64,000 nt of DNA from Acidimicrobiia bacterium (GTDB lineage: Bacteria; Actinomycetota; Acidimicrobiia; Spongiisociales; UBA11373), in the NCBI GenBank assembly GCA_030584185.1, contig CP129495.1, positions 765,608-829,607 of the forward strand, read 5' to 3'. Under the pieces are notes generated by a model. It was not told where the DNA came from. It worked only from the letters and a program-made list of their open reading frames with translations, and did not search any database. Shown in pieces: positions 1 to 8,492 of this stretch; position 1 is the first letter of the stretch, and each line of letters starts with the position of its first letter. Both the position numbers and the translations under genes were made by a program.

Positions 1-608
1 TGATCCTGGTCGGGTGCCACCGTCGCTGCCACCGCCGCCGATCCGCTGGCGATCACGGTTCCGTCGAGTGATGCGATCTCGATGGAAGCCACACCCCCCT
101 GACCCGCCGCCACGACTGCCAGCCGCCCGCCTTGATCGGCGCGCACGAAGAACAGCTCCGGGTCATCAGAACCGGCGTTGCCAAATGAGACACCCAGACC
201 ATCGACCGTCTCCACGCGGCGTGAGTCGTCGCACTGGCGGGACAGGATGCGCAGCATGTCCTCGTCTGCGGCACCGGTGACCTCTCGCTCCATCGCCTCC
301 TGTGCGGCCTCGACGGCGGCTCTCGTCGCCGGACCGAAGGCCCCGTCGACCTCGAGTGGGCCGAGACCGGCGCAGTTGAGCAGGAACTGGAAGGCGGCGG
401 CCACCTCGTTGTCGTCTCCGGGGGAGGCGATCGGGGGGCCGTTGGGAGTGGGGGCCGGTGTCGTCGTCGTGGTCACCTCGATCGTCGTGCTCGCAGCCAC
501 GGTCCCTGAACCGGTGGTGCTGGTGGTTGCGGCGTCATCGTCCGAGCAGGCGGCGAGCACCAGCATCAAGCCTGCCGCCGGCAGGAGGCGGCATCGCCAC
601 CCGGTCAT
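1..608 (-). CDS. Lipoprotein with peptidoglycan-binding-like domain, cut by window edge
   Basis: The reading frame starts at an ATG at 608 and runs open to base 1, so only about the first 202 residues are present. The N-terminus is a lipoprotein signal with lipobox LVLAAC, followed by a Thr-rich linker. Around residues 65-115 is a PG_binding_1-like segment (VDGAFGPATRAAVEAAQ). The rest of the visible part, with a segment running from VSFGNAG to DGTVIASGS, is of unknown fold. It is probably anchored outside the membrane near peptidoglycan. A TAGCCT hexamer (plus-strand 615-620) sits 6 nt before the ATG, which suggests a leaderless transcript. The substrate and the C-terminus are unknown. Confidence 0.75.
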   Translation of the reverse strand, partial: MTGWRCRLLPAAGLMLVLAACSDDDAATTSTTGSGTVAASTTIEVTTTTTPAPTPNGPPIASPGDDNEVAAAFQFLLNCAGLGPLEVDGAFGPATRAAVEAAQEAMEREVTGAADEDMLRILSRQCDDSRRVETVDGLGVSFGNAGSDDPELFFVRADQGGRLAVVAAGQGGVASIEIASLDGTVIASGSAAVAATVAPDQD

Positions 609-617
609 GGCCGGAGG

Positions 618-1802
618 CTAGTCAGGGGGTGGTGCCGGCGGCGGGGGCGGCTCGAGAGGCGGCGTCGTCGGCATCGCCAGACGCCTGCCGACGACGATTC
701 CACCGGTGAAGGCGACCACCAGGCCCATGAGAACAGCCAGGGTGAGCACCAGCGCACGGTTGGAGCTCGACTCCTCGGCGTCGGCTGCATAGGGACCATC
801 ACCGGGAGCCACATCCGCCAGGGTGGTCGTCTTCTCCTCGGGTCCGCCGGCGGCGGTGGTCACGGCCTGTGCCTGAGTCGTGGTCGAAGCGAGCGGCTCG
901 GCGGCAACGGGCGGGATGGTGGCTGCCCACCACATCGGGTACTCCCATCGGAAGTCGCCGAAAGGAGCCGCCAGCAGATCGACTGGTGCACCCCCACCGA
1001 CCGGCACGATCCGGATCAGGGCGGTCTCGTCGGCGATCGCCTCATAGACGATTCTGGACCCGTCAGGCGAGAATCGCGGGGCGAAATCGTTGCTTCCGGT
1101 CTCGAACGGTGTCTGACCGGAGCCGTCCGGGTTCATCAGGTACATGGTGGCGATCGACTCCTCCCGGGAGGAGCGAAACACGATGCGGCTGCCATCGGGT
1201 GCCCAGGAGGGATCCGAGCCGTTCTCGGCCAGCAGGGTCACCGATCCATCGACAGACGAGACCAGGCTCACCCGTGTCAGGGTTCCAGTCGGATCACGGT
1301 GCTCCACGACGATGCTGGCACCGTCGGGAGAAACATCGGGGTACAACGCAGTTCCCTCCAACTCGGCCAGGAGGCGCGGCTCTCCCCCGAAACGGGACAC
1401 TGCGAAGAGCTCAGAGCCCGAGGTGTAGACGATCTCCATGCCATCGGGTGTCCAGGTCGGGCTGTACACCGCCCCCTCGACCACGACCCTGGGGTTGCCC
1501 CCGTCGACGTCGATGAGGGTCAACTGACGCGTATAGCCCTCGCCGTACCGGATGAAGGCGATGGCGGTTCCATCAGGTGAGATCTCGGGGTCGGGGTATC
1601 GCCCTGCCCCACCGGTCAACACCCGACGGTCGGTCCCGTCGGGGCGCATCAGTTGGACCTCGTACTGCTCGGCCTCGAAATGGTCGTAGCCGAGCACGAT
1701 CCACTCCAAGTCGAGGACGGGGGGTCCCTCCTGGCCGGCGACAGGCGGGGTCGCCGCAACCAGGATGGCCGCAACCAACAGCACCGCTCGGATGGGCGTC
1801 AT
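618..1802 (-). CDS. TolB-like beta-propeller (PD40/WD40-like) secreted or membrane-anchored protein
   Basis: The 394-residue protein starts with a Sec signal peptide ending near VAGQ. It then has repeated SPDG and APDG blades typical of WD40-like PD40 repeats (for example YPDPEISPDGTAIAFIR, YPDVSPDGASIVV, SWAPDGSRIVF, RFSPDGSRIVY). Near residues 345-372 is one membrane helix, followed by a short Pro-rich tail. The propeller should sit outside the cell, held by the C-terminal helix. The start has a plausible AAGGA ribosome site six bases upstream. Such propellers usually bind proteins or glycans. No enzymatic residue is recognisable and the role is unknown. Confidence 0.75.
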   Translation of the reverse strand: MTPIRAVLLVAAILVAATPPVAGQEGPPVLDLEWIVLGYDHFEAEQYEVQLMRPDGTDRRVLTGGAGRYPDPEISPDGTAIAFIRYGEGYTRQLTLIDVDGGNPRVVVEGAVYSPTWTPDGMEIVYTSGSELFAVSRFGGEPRLLAELEGTALYPDVSPDGASIVVEHRDPTGTLTRVSLVSSVDGSVTLLAENGSDPSWAPDGSRIVFRSSREESIATMYLMNPDGSGQTPFETGSNDFAPRFSPDGSRIVYEAIADETALIRIVPVGGGAPVDLLAAPFGDFRWEYPMWWAATIPPVAAEPLASTTTQAQAVTTAAGGPEEKTTTLADVAPGDGPYAADAEESSSNRALVLTLAVLMGLVVAFTGGIVVGRRLAMPTTPPLEPPPPPAPPPD

Positions 1803-1895
1803 CGTTCATCCTTGCCGTCGACCGGATATCCGAGTGGTATCGGAGCTCGGCCCGCCTGCCTTGACCCAGAACACCGACACCGTAGCCTGCCGGCC

Positions 1896-2657
1896 ATGAC
1901 CGTTGCCATCGCACCCGAAGTCTCGAGACGCCTCCGCCGCACCAACCTGATGCTGGGAGTGCTCCATCTGGTCCAGGGGATCGCCATCCTCCTGCTGGCC
2001 AACGGATTCGCCCTACCCGTGACCGGATCCTTTCTCGAGGGACCGCCCGGCTCGGGACCGGGCACGGTTCGGACCCTATTCGAGGTGTCGATGGCGGGCG
2101 GCGTCGCCGCGTTCCTGTTCGTCTCGGCCGCAGCCCACTTCCTGATCGCCTCACCCTGGTACTTCGATCGCTACCAGGAAGGTCTGGCTTCCGGCCACAA
2201 CCACGCCCGCTGGGTGGAGTACTCGATCAGCGCCTCGATCATGCTGGTGCTGATCGCCCTTCTCACCGGGATCTACGACGTGGCCGCCCTCACCGCGATC
2301 GCCGCCGCCAACGCGGCCATGATCTTCTTCGGGTGGGTCCAGGAGAGGTACGAGTCCCCCGGCGGGAGCCTGGTCCCGTTCTGGCTGGGGTCGCTGATCG
2401 GTGCCATTCCGTGGGTGGCGATCGGCATCTACCTGATCACCCCGGGGAGCGATGCCTCGCCACCCGGTTTCGTCTACGGCATCTACATCTCACTGTTCCT
2501 CTTCTTCAACTCGTTCGCCATCAACATGTGGCTGCAGTACCGCAGGATCGGTGGCTGGTCCGACTACCTCCGCGGCGAGCGCGCCTACGCCACGCTCAGC
2601 CTGGTGGCGAAGTCGGCCCTCGCCTGGCAGGTGTTCGCCGGCACGCTGGCCGGCTGA
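1896..2657 (+). CDS. Heliorhodopsin
   Basis: This 253-residue protein has seven hydrophobic segments and matches the heliorhodopsin family, whose members bind retinal and are oriented with the N-terminus inside the cell, inverted relative to type I rhodopsins. The retinal-binding lysine is K239 in LVAKSALAWQVFAG of helix 7. The counterion glutamate is E108 in ARWVEYSISAS of helix 3. H24 and H81 align with the His23 and His80 discussed for heliorhodopsin 48C12. Other family signatures are ASPPGFVYGIYISLF and FNSFAINMWLQY. ATG 1896 is preferred over the longer frame because the protein begins just before helix 1 and a TAGCCT hexamer (1883-1888) lies 7 nt upstream, as in many genes here. No carotenoid oxygenase is nearby, so retinal would be made elsewhere or taken up. 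Confidence 0.93.
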   Translation: MTVAIAPEVSRRLRRTNLMLGVLHLVQGIAILLLANGFALPVTGSFLEGPPGSGPGTVRTLFEVSMAGGVAAFLFVSAAAHFLIASPWYFDRYQEGLASGHNHARWVEYSISASIMLVLIALLTGIYDVAALTAIAAANAAMIFFGWVQERYESPGGSLVPFWLGSLIGAIPWVAIGIYLITPGSDASPPGFVYGIYISLFLFFNSFAINMWLQYRRIGGWSDYLRGERAYATLSLVAKSALAWQVFAGTLAG

Positions 2658-2747
2658 TCACATCGCCGCTCCAGCCGGTTCCGACACCTGCCGACATGGG
2701 GCAGGAGCGGCACGCAATACGATGCCAGGAACCGGGAAGGAGGCGGC

Positions 2748-3557
2748 GTGAAGCGAACCATTGCCTTCTTGGCGACGACCCTGCTCGCCCTGGCCGCATT
2801 CGTCCCGGCAGCGCCAGCCGAAGAGGGCCGCTTCACCCTCGCTCCGGTCAATGGCTACGAACCCCTGGTGCGCCTGTCGCCCGGGGATGCGGGAGACGAC
2901 GTCGCCGCCCTGCAGAAGGCCATGACCGAGGCCGGTTTCTATCACCACGCCATCGACGGCGAGTACGGCCGTTCAACGGCTTCGGCGGTGATCGCATTCC
3001 ACAAGTACCTGGACCTGGAGCGCAGCGACGTGTTCAACGCCCTCGACTGGATCCGCCTCTCCGGGCTCCCCGATCCCGGTCTGCCCGAACGGACAGACGA
3101 ACCCGACCGCATCGAGATCGACCTGGGTCGGCAGTTGCTGTTCCTGTTTCGAGATGGGGTCCTCCACCAGGTGATCCCGGTGTCCAGCGGGGGCGGGTAC
3201 ACCTACCGCAGCGCCCGCACCGGGCGGGCGGTGACCGCCTCAACGCCCGAGGGCGACTTCCGGCTCAAGTGGCATCAGCGCACCTGGGTGTGTGACCCGA
3301 CGACCGGATGGTGTGTGTACAAGTACTGGGCCTTCACCGACTACTACGGAATCCACGGATATAGGAGCGTTCCCACCTACCCGGCGTCGCACGGATGCGT
3401 GCGGGTGGAGACCTGGGATGCCGATTGGCTCGAGTCGCAACTGTTCGTCGGGATGCCCGTCCACATCTGGCGGGTTCCACCCGAGGCCGACCCTGTGCCC
3501 GAGTCCCCACCGGACCCCGAGACGGTGGCGGAACTGTTCGGCACCGGGCCCGGTTAG
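2748..3557 (+). CDS. L,D-transpeptidase (YkuD) with N-terminal peptidoglycan-binding domain
   Basis: The 269-residue exported enzyme should form or modify 3-3 peptidoglycan cross-links. The order is a signal peptide (residues 1-24), a PG_binding_1 domain (about 38-90, with VAALQKAMTEAGFY and IDGEYGRSTASAV), and a YkuD catalytic domain (about 120-235). The catalytic motif HGYRSVPTYPASHGCVRV is complete, with H215 and nucleophile C217. GTG 2748 is chosen because a GGAAGGAGG ribosome site lies just upstream and the signal peptide begins there. It follows the heliorhodopsin by 90 bp and may or may not be co-transcribed with it. Confidence 0.92.
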   Translation: MKRTIAFLATTLLALAAFVPAAPAEEGRFTLAPVNGYEPLVRLSPGDAGDDVAALQKAMTEAGFYHHAIDGEYGRSTASAVIAFHKYLDLERSDVFNALDWIRLSGLPDPGLPERTDEPDRIEIDLGRQLLFLFRDGVLHQVIPVSSGGGYTYRSARTGRAVTASTPEGDFRLKWHQRTWVCDPTTGWCVYKYWAFTDYYGIHGYRSVPTYPASHGCVRVETWDADWLESQLFVGMPVHIWRVPPEADPVPESPPDPETVAELFGTGPG

Positions 3558-3582
3558 CCTCCCGGCCAACCCGGAGGCACTG

Positions 3583-5292
3583 TTGCGCCGCACCATCTTG
3601 CTCGTCTGCGTGCCCCTGTTGGCCGCCTCCTGTGGGGGCGGTGCCGGATCCACGACCCTGCCCTCGGGACCGCCGGCAACAGTGCCCGCCGGCCAGACCA
3701 CGACCACCCTGGACCCAAGGCCCTGCCAGGGCACGACGGTGATCGCTCCGGAAGGAGGCAGCAGCACCGAGCCCGTGGTCGAACGGCTCCCAGCGGGCAA
3801 TCCCCACGCCGCAGCCGTCGCCGCCTCACAGGCGATGTTCGACTGCGCCACCGACGTCGTCGTGGTGGGCACCGCCTCCCTCGACCTGGTGGCGATGGCG
3901 GCCACCCTGGCCGTCGCCCTGCAGGCGCCACTCCTCTTCGGCGACGAGGGGATGACGAGCCTGCTCGCCTATGAGCTCGACCGGCTGGCGCCTCAACGCC
4001 TCTGGCTGATCGGTGACTCCGCTGCCGAAGCGCCGGAGTGGACCGAGGTGACCCGTGTCGAAGGCGACATCGACACCATCGCCGCCGAGGTGGCCCGTCT
4101 CAGCGGGGCCGACGAGAAGATCTTCCTTCCCCCCGAAGGCGGAACGGCCACGGTCGCCGTCGCAGTCGAGGCCATGGTCACCGGCAAGTACCTCACTTCG
4201 CATACCACCGACGGCACGACCCAGGCGACTCCCACCACCGGGGACGACGTGGTCGCCGGGGCCGGCGAGTCGGGGATGCTGTGGTTGGTCGACGTCGAGG
4301 AACCCGAGGCGGCCCTGGTGGCGGCGGCCGGGGCGCTCACCTCGGGCGGTTTCATGGCACTGGTGAACGGTGACGATCTGCGCGCCGACACCGCGGTGAG
4401 CAGAGACCTGATGCCCATCGCCGACCTGGTGAGGGCGATCCAGATCGTCGGCGCCAATCCGGACGCCGGATGGCAGGCGCAGGTGCTGCTCAGGGGCGAC
4501 CAGTTGCCCGGCGGCGGGTTCCTGATGTTCCCCGGTCGCCGTCTCATCGCCCTGTACGGCAACCCGGCGACGACCTCGCTCGGCGTACTCGGAGAGCAGG
4601 GACCGGAGGCCGGGCTGGATCGCATCGACACCCTCGCCGTCGGCTTCGACGCCGACGGGGCGCAGATCCTCCCCACGTTCGAGATCATCGCCACCGTGGC
4701 CGCAGGCAACCCCGGAAACGACGGCGACTACTCCAACGAAGTGCCGGTCGACCTGCTCCGCGCCTGGATCGAGGTCGCCGCCGCCGAGGGCGCCTACGTC
4801 CTGCTCGACCTGCAACCGGGCCGGGCGCGATTCATCGACCAGGCGGTTCTCTACGAGGAGCTCCTGTTGTACCCCCACGTGGGGCTGGCCCTGGATCCGG
4901 AGTGGAAGCTGGGTCCCGATCAGCTGCCGTTGCAGCAGATCGGCGGAGTGGGCGCCGAGGAGGTCAACGAGGTGGTCGACTGGCTGGCCGACCTGGTGCG
5001 GGAGAACGCCCTCCCCCAGAAGGTGCTGCTGCTGCACCAGTTCCGCGACGACATGCTGCGCGACCGGGACCTCATCCACCATCCGAAGGAGCTCGCCCTC
5101 GTGATCCAGATGGACGGGTTCGGTACCTATCCGGAGAAGCTGACCACCTGGAACAGAACCACCGCCGGTTGGGAGGAATCCGACTTCCTCTTCGGATGGA
5201 AGAGCTTCTTCGACGAGGACGTGCCCGGGCCGATGGCCCCTGAAGTGATTCTCGACCTCGAGCCGACCGTGGTCTACGTCTCCTTCCAGTGA
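3583..5292 (+). CDS. Lipoprotein with a cell-wall-binding-repeat-2-like segment
   Basis: About 569 residues. A TTG start at 3583, five bases after GGAGG, gives a clean lipoprotein signal with lipobox LLAASC. The open frame extends further upstream but only through sequence antisense or out of frame to the preceding gene. Around residues 77-150 is a segment like PF04122 (cell wall binding repeat 2): alternating Val/Ala strands, then LAVALQAPLLFGDEG and LDRLAPQRLWLIGDS. The C-terminal half (about residues 370-569) contains LLRAWIEVAAAEGAYVLLDLQ and VLLLHQFRDDML, which look like an alpha/beta barrel-type fold. I do not recognise a catalytic function. A surface role is likely. Confidence 0.72.
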   Translation: MRRTILLVCVPLLAASCGGGAGSTTLPSGPPATVPAGQTTTTLDPRPCQGTTVIAPEGGSSTEPVVERLPAGNPHAAAVAASQAMFDCATDVVVVGTASLDLVAMAATLAVALQAPLLFGDEGMTSLLAYELDRLAPQRLWLIGDSAAEAPEWTEVTRVEGDIDTIAAEVARLSGADEKIFLPPEGGTATVAVAVEAMVTGKYLTSHTTDGTTQATPTTGDDVVAGAGESGMLWLVDVEEPEAALVAAAGALTSGGFMALVNGDDLRADTAVSRDLMPIADLVRAIQIVGANPDAGWQAQVLLRGDQLPGGGFLMFPGRRLIALYGNPATTSLGVLGEQGPEAGLDRIDTLAVGFDADGAQILPTFEIIATVAAGNPGNDGDYSNEVPVDLLRAWIEVAAAEGAYVLLDLQPGRARFIDQAVLYEELLLYPHVGLALDPEWKLGPDQLPLQQIGGVGAEEVNEVVDWLADLVRENALPQKVLLLHQFRDDMLRDRDLIHHPKELALVIQMDGFGTYPEKLTTWNRTTAGWEESDFLFGWKSFFDEDVPGPMAPEVILDLEPTVVYVSFQ

Positions 5293-5317
5293 CGGCGGCG
5301 ATAGCCTCCCTCTGCCG

Positions 5318-6526
5318 ATGAACCCTTCCATCTGGAGCCTCGAGCCCGATCTCGTCTTCCTCAACCACGGGTCCTTCGGCGCCTGCCCCGACCCGGTGCT
5401 CGAGTTCCAGGCGGCGCTGCGGGCCCGGATGGAACGACAGCCGGTCCAGTTCCTGACCCGTGATCTCGAGGGTCTGATCGACGATGCCCGCCGGTCGCTG
5501 GGCGAGTTCATCGGTGGCGACCCCGAAGGGCTGGCACCGGTGTCGAATGCGACCGAGGCGGTGAACGCCGTCGTCGGGTCGCTCGACCTCCACCCCGGCG
5601 ACGAGATCGTGGTGACCGATCACGGCTACAACGCCTGCGCCAACGTGGTGTCGCGCGCCGCCGAGCGATCCGGGGCCACGGTGCGCACGGTCTCCCTCCC
5701 CTTCTCCGGCATCGACCCGGACCTGGTGTTTCGACGGGTCGTCGATGCGGTCGGAGACCACACGGTGCTGGTCCTCGTCGACCACGTCACCAGCCCGACC
5801 GCACTGGTCCTCCCCGTCGAGCGGATCGTCGCCGAGCTGGAGGGACGCGGGGTTCCGGTGCTGGTGGACGGCGCCCATGCGCCCGGGATGCTCGAACTCG
5901 ATGTAGACGCCCTGGGCTGCTCCTGGTACGCCGGCAACTGCCACAAGTGGATGTGTGCCCCCAAGGGCGCAGGTTTCCTCTACGCCCGGGCCGATCGCCG
6001 CCACCAGCTGGTGCCCGCCGTCTTGAGCCACGGGTACAACTCGCCGCGCACCGACCGCAGCCGCTACCACCTGCAGTTCGACTGGACCGGCACCGACGAC
6101 CCCACTGCATTCCTGTGCGTTCCGGAGGCCATCCGCCAGGTGGGAGCGCTCCATGAGGATGGCTGGCCGGGGCTGCGCGCCGCCGGCCGGGCACTGGCGC
6201 TGGAGGGGCGGCGCCTGGTGGCGGAGGCCGTCGAGGCCGACGACCTGCCCCCCGAGGCGATGATCGGGTCGATGGCGACCCTTCCGGTGGACGCTCTGGT
6301 CGCACCCGCATCCCACACCGGACGATCCGATCCACTCAACGTCGCCCTCCTGGAGGAGGACCGCATCGAGGTGCCCGTAGTCTCCTGGCCGCGACCGCCG
6401 CACCGCATGCTCCGCATCTCGGCCGCCCCGTACAACACGGAGGCCGACATGCAGCGTCTCGCCGATGCTCTCAGGATGCGCGGCGTGAGGGCGTCGGGCG
6501 CGCCCGGCGCTCGGCCCGGTCGGTGA
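5318..6526 (+). CDS. PLP-dependent aminotransferase class V (isopenicillin N epimerase-like)
   Basis: The 402-residue cytosolic enzyme belongs to the class V aminotransferase / cysteine desulfurase superfamily. It starts with LNHGSFGACPDPVLEFQ, carries the cofactor-binding SNATEAVNAVVGSL, the DGAHAPGMLELDV aspartate motif, and the PLP lysine K210 in GNCHKWMCAPKGAGFLY. That pattern fits the CefD/isopenicillin N epimerase-like branch rather than NifS, since no desulfurase cysteine loop is visible. The true substrate is unknown. A TAGCCT hexamer at 5302-5307 precedes the ATG by 10 nt. The last 56 bases overlap the convergent permease gene tail to tail. Confidence 0.85.
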   Translation: MNPSIWSLEPDLVFLNHGSFGACPDPVLEFQAALRARMERQPVQFLTRDLEGLIDDARRSLGEFIGGDPEGLAPVSNATEAVNAVVGSLDLHPGDEIVVTDHGYNACANVVSRAAERSGATVRTVSLPFSGIDPDLVFRRVVDAVGDHTVLVLVDHVTSPTALVLPVERIVAELEGRGVPVLVDGAHAPGMLELDVDALGCSWYAGNCHKWMCAPKGAGFLYARADRRHQLVPAVLSHGYNSPRTDRSRYHLQFDWTGTDDPTAFLCVPEAIRQVGALHEDGWPGLRAAGRALALEGRRLVAEAVEADDLPPEAMIGSMATLPVDALVAPASHTGRSDPLNVALLEEDRIEVPVVSWPRPPHRMLRISAAPYNTEADMQRLADALRMRGVRASGAPGARPGR

Positions 6527-7379
6527 GCAGCACCCCGATCAGGATCAGCGCACCACCGAGGAGCAGCCCCGGCTGCAGGCGCTCGTCGAGGAACACCATC
6601 CCACCCACCAGGGCGATCGGCGGCACCAGGTATCCGGACAGCGACACCCAGGTGGCCGAGACGGAGCGCAGCATCCAGTAGTAGAGGACGAAGGGCAGGA
6701 AGGTCGAGAACACCCCCATGTAGGTCAGCAGGCTCCATGCCTTCACGGTGGGTGCCGCCGGCACCCCCTCGAAGAAGAGCATCGCCACCGCAATGAAGGC
6801 GGTGCCGCTGACGAAGTGGACCCCGGTCACCTCCAGTGATCGGTACCCGCCCGAGTGGTGCTTGGCGTAGATGCCACCCACTGCGATCGAGGCCACGGCG
6901 AGTACGGCGAGCAGCCCGGCTAGCAGCGGGCGGCCGCCTTCGGCCAGGCCGCTGTCCCCCCACCCGAGGAGGACGGCGACGCCCGAGAACCCCAGCACCA
7001 GTCCTGTGACGCGGATGCCGTCGAGCCGTTCGGCGGGTAGCAGGAAGTGGGCCAGCAGGGCGGTGAAGAGGGGGATCAGGGCGGTGGACAGCCCGAGGAA
7101 GCCTGCCGAGGCGTACTGGAGGGCGACGTTGGAGAGGATGTAGGGCACGGCCAGGTTGGTGACCCCCATGAAGACGCCGACCTTCCACGCCACCGCCGAC
7201 CTGGGCATCCCCGATCGCCGCGCCATCAGGAAGCCGACCACCACCAGGGCCCCGACCATGGATCGAATCGCGGCGAGGGCGTAGGGGCCAACGCCCTCGG
7301 CGAGGACGGCGCGGCTGGCAACGCCCGCCGTGCCCCATCCCAGGGAAGCGATCACCAGTGCCAACCAGACCCGGCGCAT
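6471..7379 (-). CDS. DMT-family permease (EamA)
   Basis: The 302-residue integral membrane protein has about ten hydrophobic segments in two EamA repeats. Recognisable pieces are WGTAGVASRAVL in helix 1, the repeat ends LGFSGVAVLLGW and FLDERLQPGLLLGGALILIGVLL, and a basic C-terminal tail. EamA proteins export amino acids, nucleobases or other metabolites, and the substrate cannot be read from sequence. A TATCGT hexamer (minus strand, 7386-7391) lies 6 nt before the ATG. This start and the divergent gene at 7440 share a 60-bp regulatory region. Confidence 0.88.
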   Translation of the reverse strand: MRRVWLALVIASLGWGTAGVASRAVLAEGVGPYALAAIRSMVGALVVVGFLMARRSGMPRSAVAWKVGVFMGVTNLAVPYILSNVALQYASAGFLGLSTALIPLFTALLAHFLLPAERLDGIRVTGLVLGFSGVAVLLGWGDSGLAEGGRPLLAGLLAVLAVASIAVGGIYAKHHSGGYRSLEVTGVHFVSGTAFIAVAMLFFEGVPAAPTVKAWSLLTYMGVFSTFLPFVLYYWMLRSVSATWVSLSGYLVPPIALVGGMVFLDERLQPGLLLGGALILIGVLLTDRAERRARPTPSRRAS

Positions 7380-7439
7380 CGGCCGACGATAGGGGCGCCG
7401 GCGAGGGCACCCGCCCGGTCCCGCGGCCTACGATCGATC

Positions 7440-8453
7440 ATGGCCCGCACCTGGTCCGGTGCCCTCCTGGTCGTTCTCCTACTCGCGGCGTGTGCCGAAG
7501 GGCAGGTTGAGGACGCCGCACCGCCCGCCGACGGCGTCTGGGTGGTGCCGGATGGTTCCGATGCCGCATCGGGGGGGATGCTCGACCCGGTCGCCACCCT
7601 CCAGCGGGCAGTGGAGATCGCCGGCCCGGGGGGTACCGTCCGCTTGCTGCCGGGACGCCATCACGGATCGTTGCGCGCCGAGGGGCTGGCGACCATCACC
7701 ATCAAGGGCGAGCCTGGGGCGATCCTCGACGGAGAAGGATCGGAACCGCTGGGCATCTTCTGCGAGGACTGTCCAGGGCTGATCGTGGAGGATCTGACCA
7801 TCACCGGGTTCACCGACATCGGAGTGGGTGTGGTCGACAGTGACGGCGTCACCCTGCGGCGACTGGTCGTCCATGGCAACGGCACCGCTGCGCAGCTGAC
7901 CGATTGGGAGATCGAGGGCTACGGGATCCACATCGAGGGCTGCACGGAGGTGGTCATCGAAGACACCGAGGCATGGGACAACGGCCCGCTGCCCGGAGGC
8001 CGCTTCATCCTCGGTACCGCCATCAACACCTACGGCAACCGCGGCGTTGTGATTCGCGGCAACTATGCCCACGACAACCGCGGGGCGGGGATCCTGGTCG
8101 AGGACTCGTTCGACGTCGTCGTGGAGGGCAACACCATCACCGCCAACGACCTCGACGCCACCGCCGAGGGGTGGTGGGACGGTGCCCTCTGGATCGACGG
8201 AGGCGGACAGGTCACCTTGAGGGGGAACATCCTCCGCCACAACCTCGGACCCGCCATCCAGATCAGCGACGAGGACGACCAGTCGCCCCTCGGGTACCGG
8301 CTGACAGACAACGTCGTGACCGACAACGACATCGGCCTGTATGTCTGGGGGTTCGAGGTCGAAGGATGGCCCCCCGAGGAGGTGCTGGAGGTCTCCGGCA
8401 ACGAGATCTCGGGGAACCGAAAAGCCGACGTGGTCCTGACGCTGCTCCCCTGA
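7440..8453 (+). CDS. Lipoprotein with right-handed parallel beta-helix
   Basis: The 337-residue protein begins with a lipoprotein signal (lipobox LLAAC). After a short linker it opens with a DUF1565-like start (WVVPDGSDAASGG) and LLPGRHHG. It continues as stacked parallel beta-helix rungs with regularly spaced G-N and V-V-I/E-x-N motifs (GVVIRGNYAHDNRGAGILVEDS, VTLRGNILRHNLG). Such folds bind or cleave polysaccharides. No clear catalytic Asp pair of a polygalacturonase is visible, so a binding role is as likely. ATG 7440 is chosen because the signal peptide starts there and TACGAT (7429-7434) is 5 nt upstream. Confidence 0.82.
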   Translation: MARTWSGALLVVLLLAACAEGQVEDAAPPADGVWVVPDGSDAASGGMLDPVATLQRAVEIAGPGGTVRLLPGRHHGSLRAEGLATITIKGEPGAILDGEGSEPLGIFCEDCPGLIVEDLTITGFTDIGVGVVDSDGVTLRRLVVHGNGTAAQLTDWEIEGYGIHIEGCTEVVIEDTEAWDNGPLPGGRFILGTAINTYGNRGVVIRGNYAHDNRGAGILVEDSFDVVVEGNTITANDLDATAEGWWDGALWIDGGGQVTLRGNILRHNLGPAIQISDEDDQSPLGYRLTDNVVTDNDIGLYVWGFEVEGWPPEEVLEVSGNEISGNRKADVVLTLLP

Positions 8454-8492
8454 TCTGGTGCCTTGCACGGCCAGGCCCGATAGGGTGCACCG

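Noticed and set aside
3826-5511. Long minus-strand frame over the CWB2-like gene
   Set aside because: It lies antisense to a well-supported gene with a lipoprotein signal and has a low-complexity, Gly/Arg/His-rich product, which is a GC shadow.
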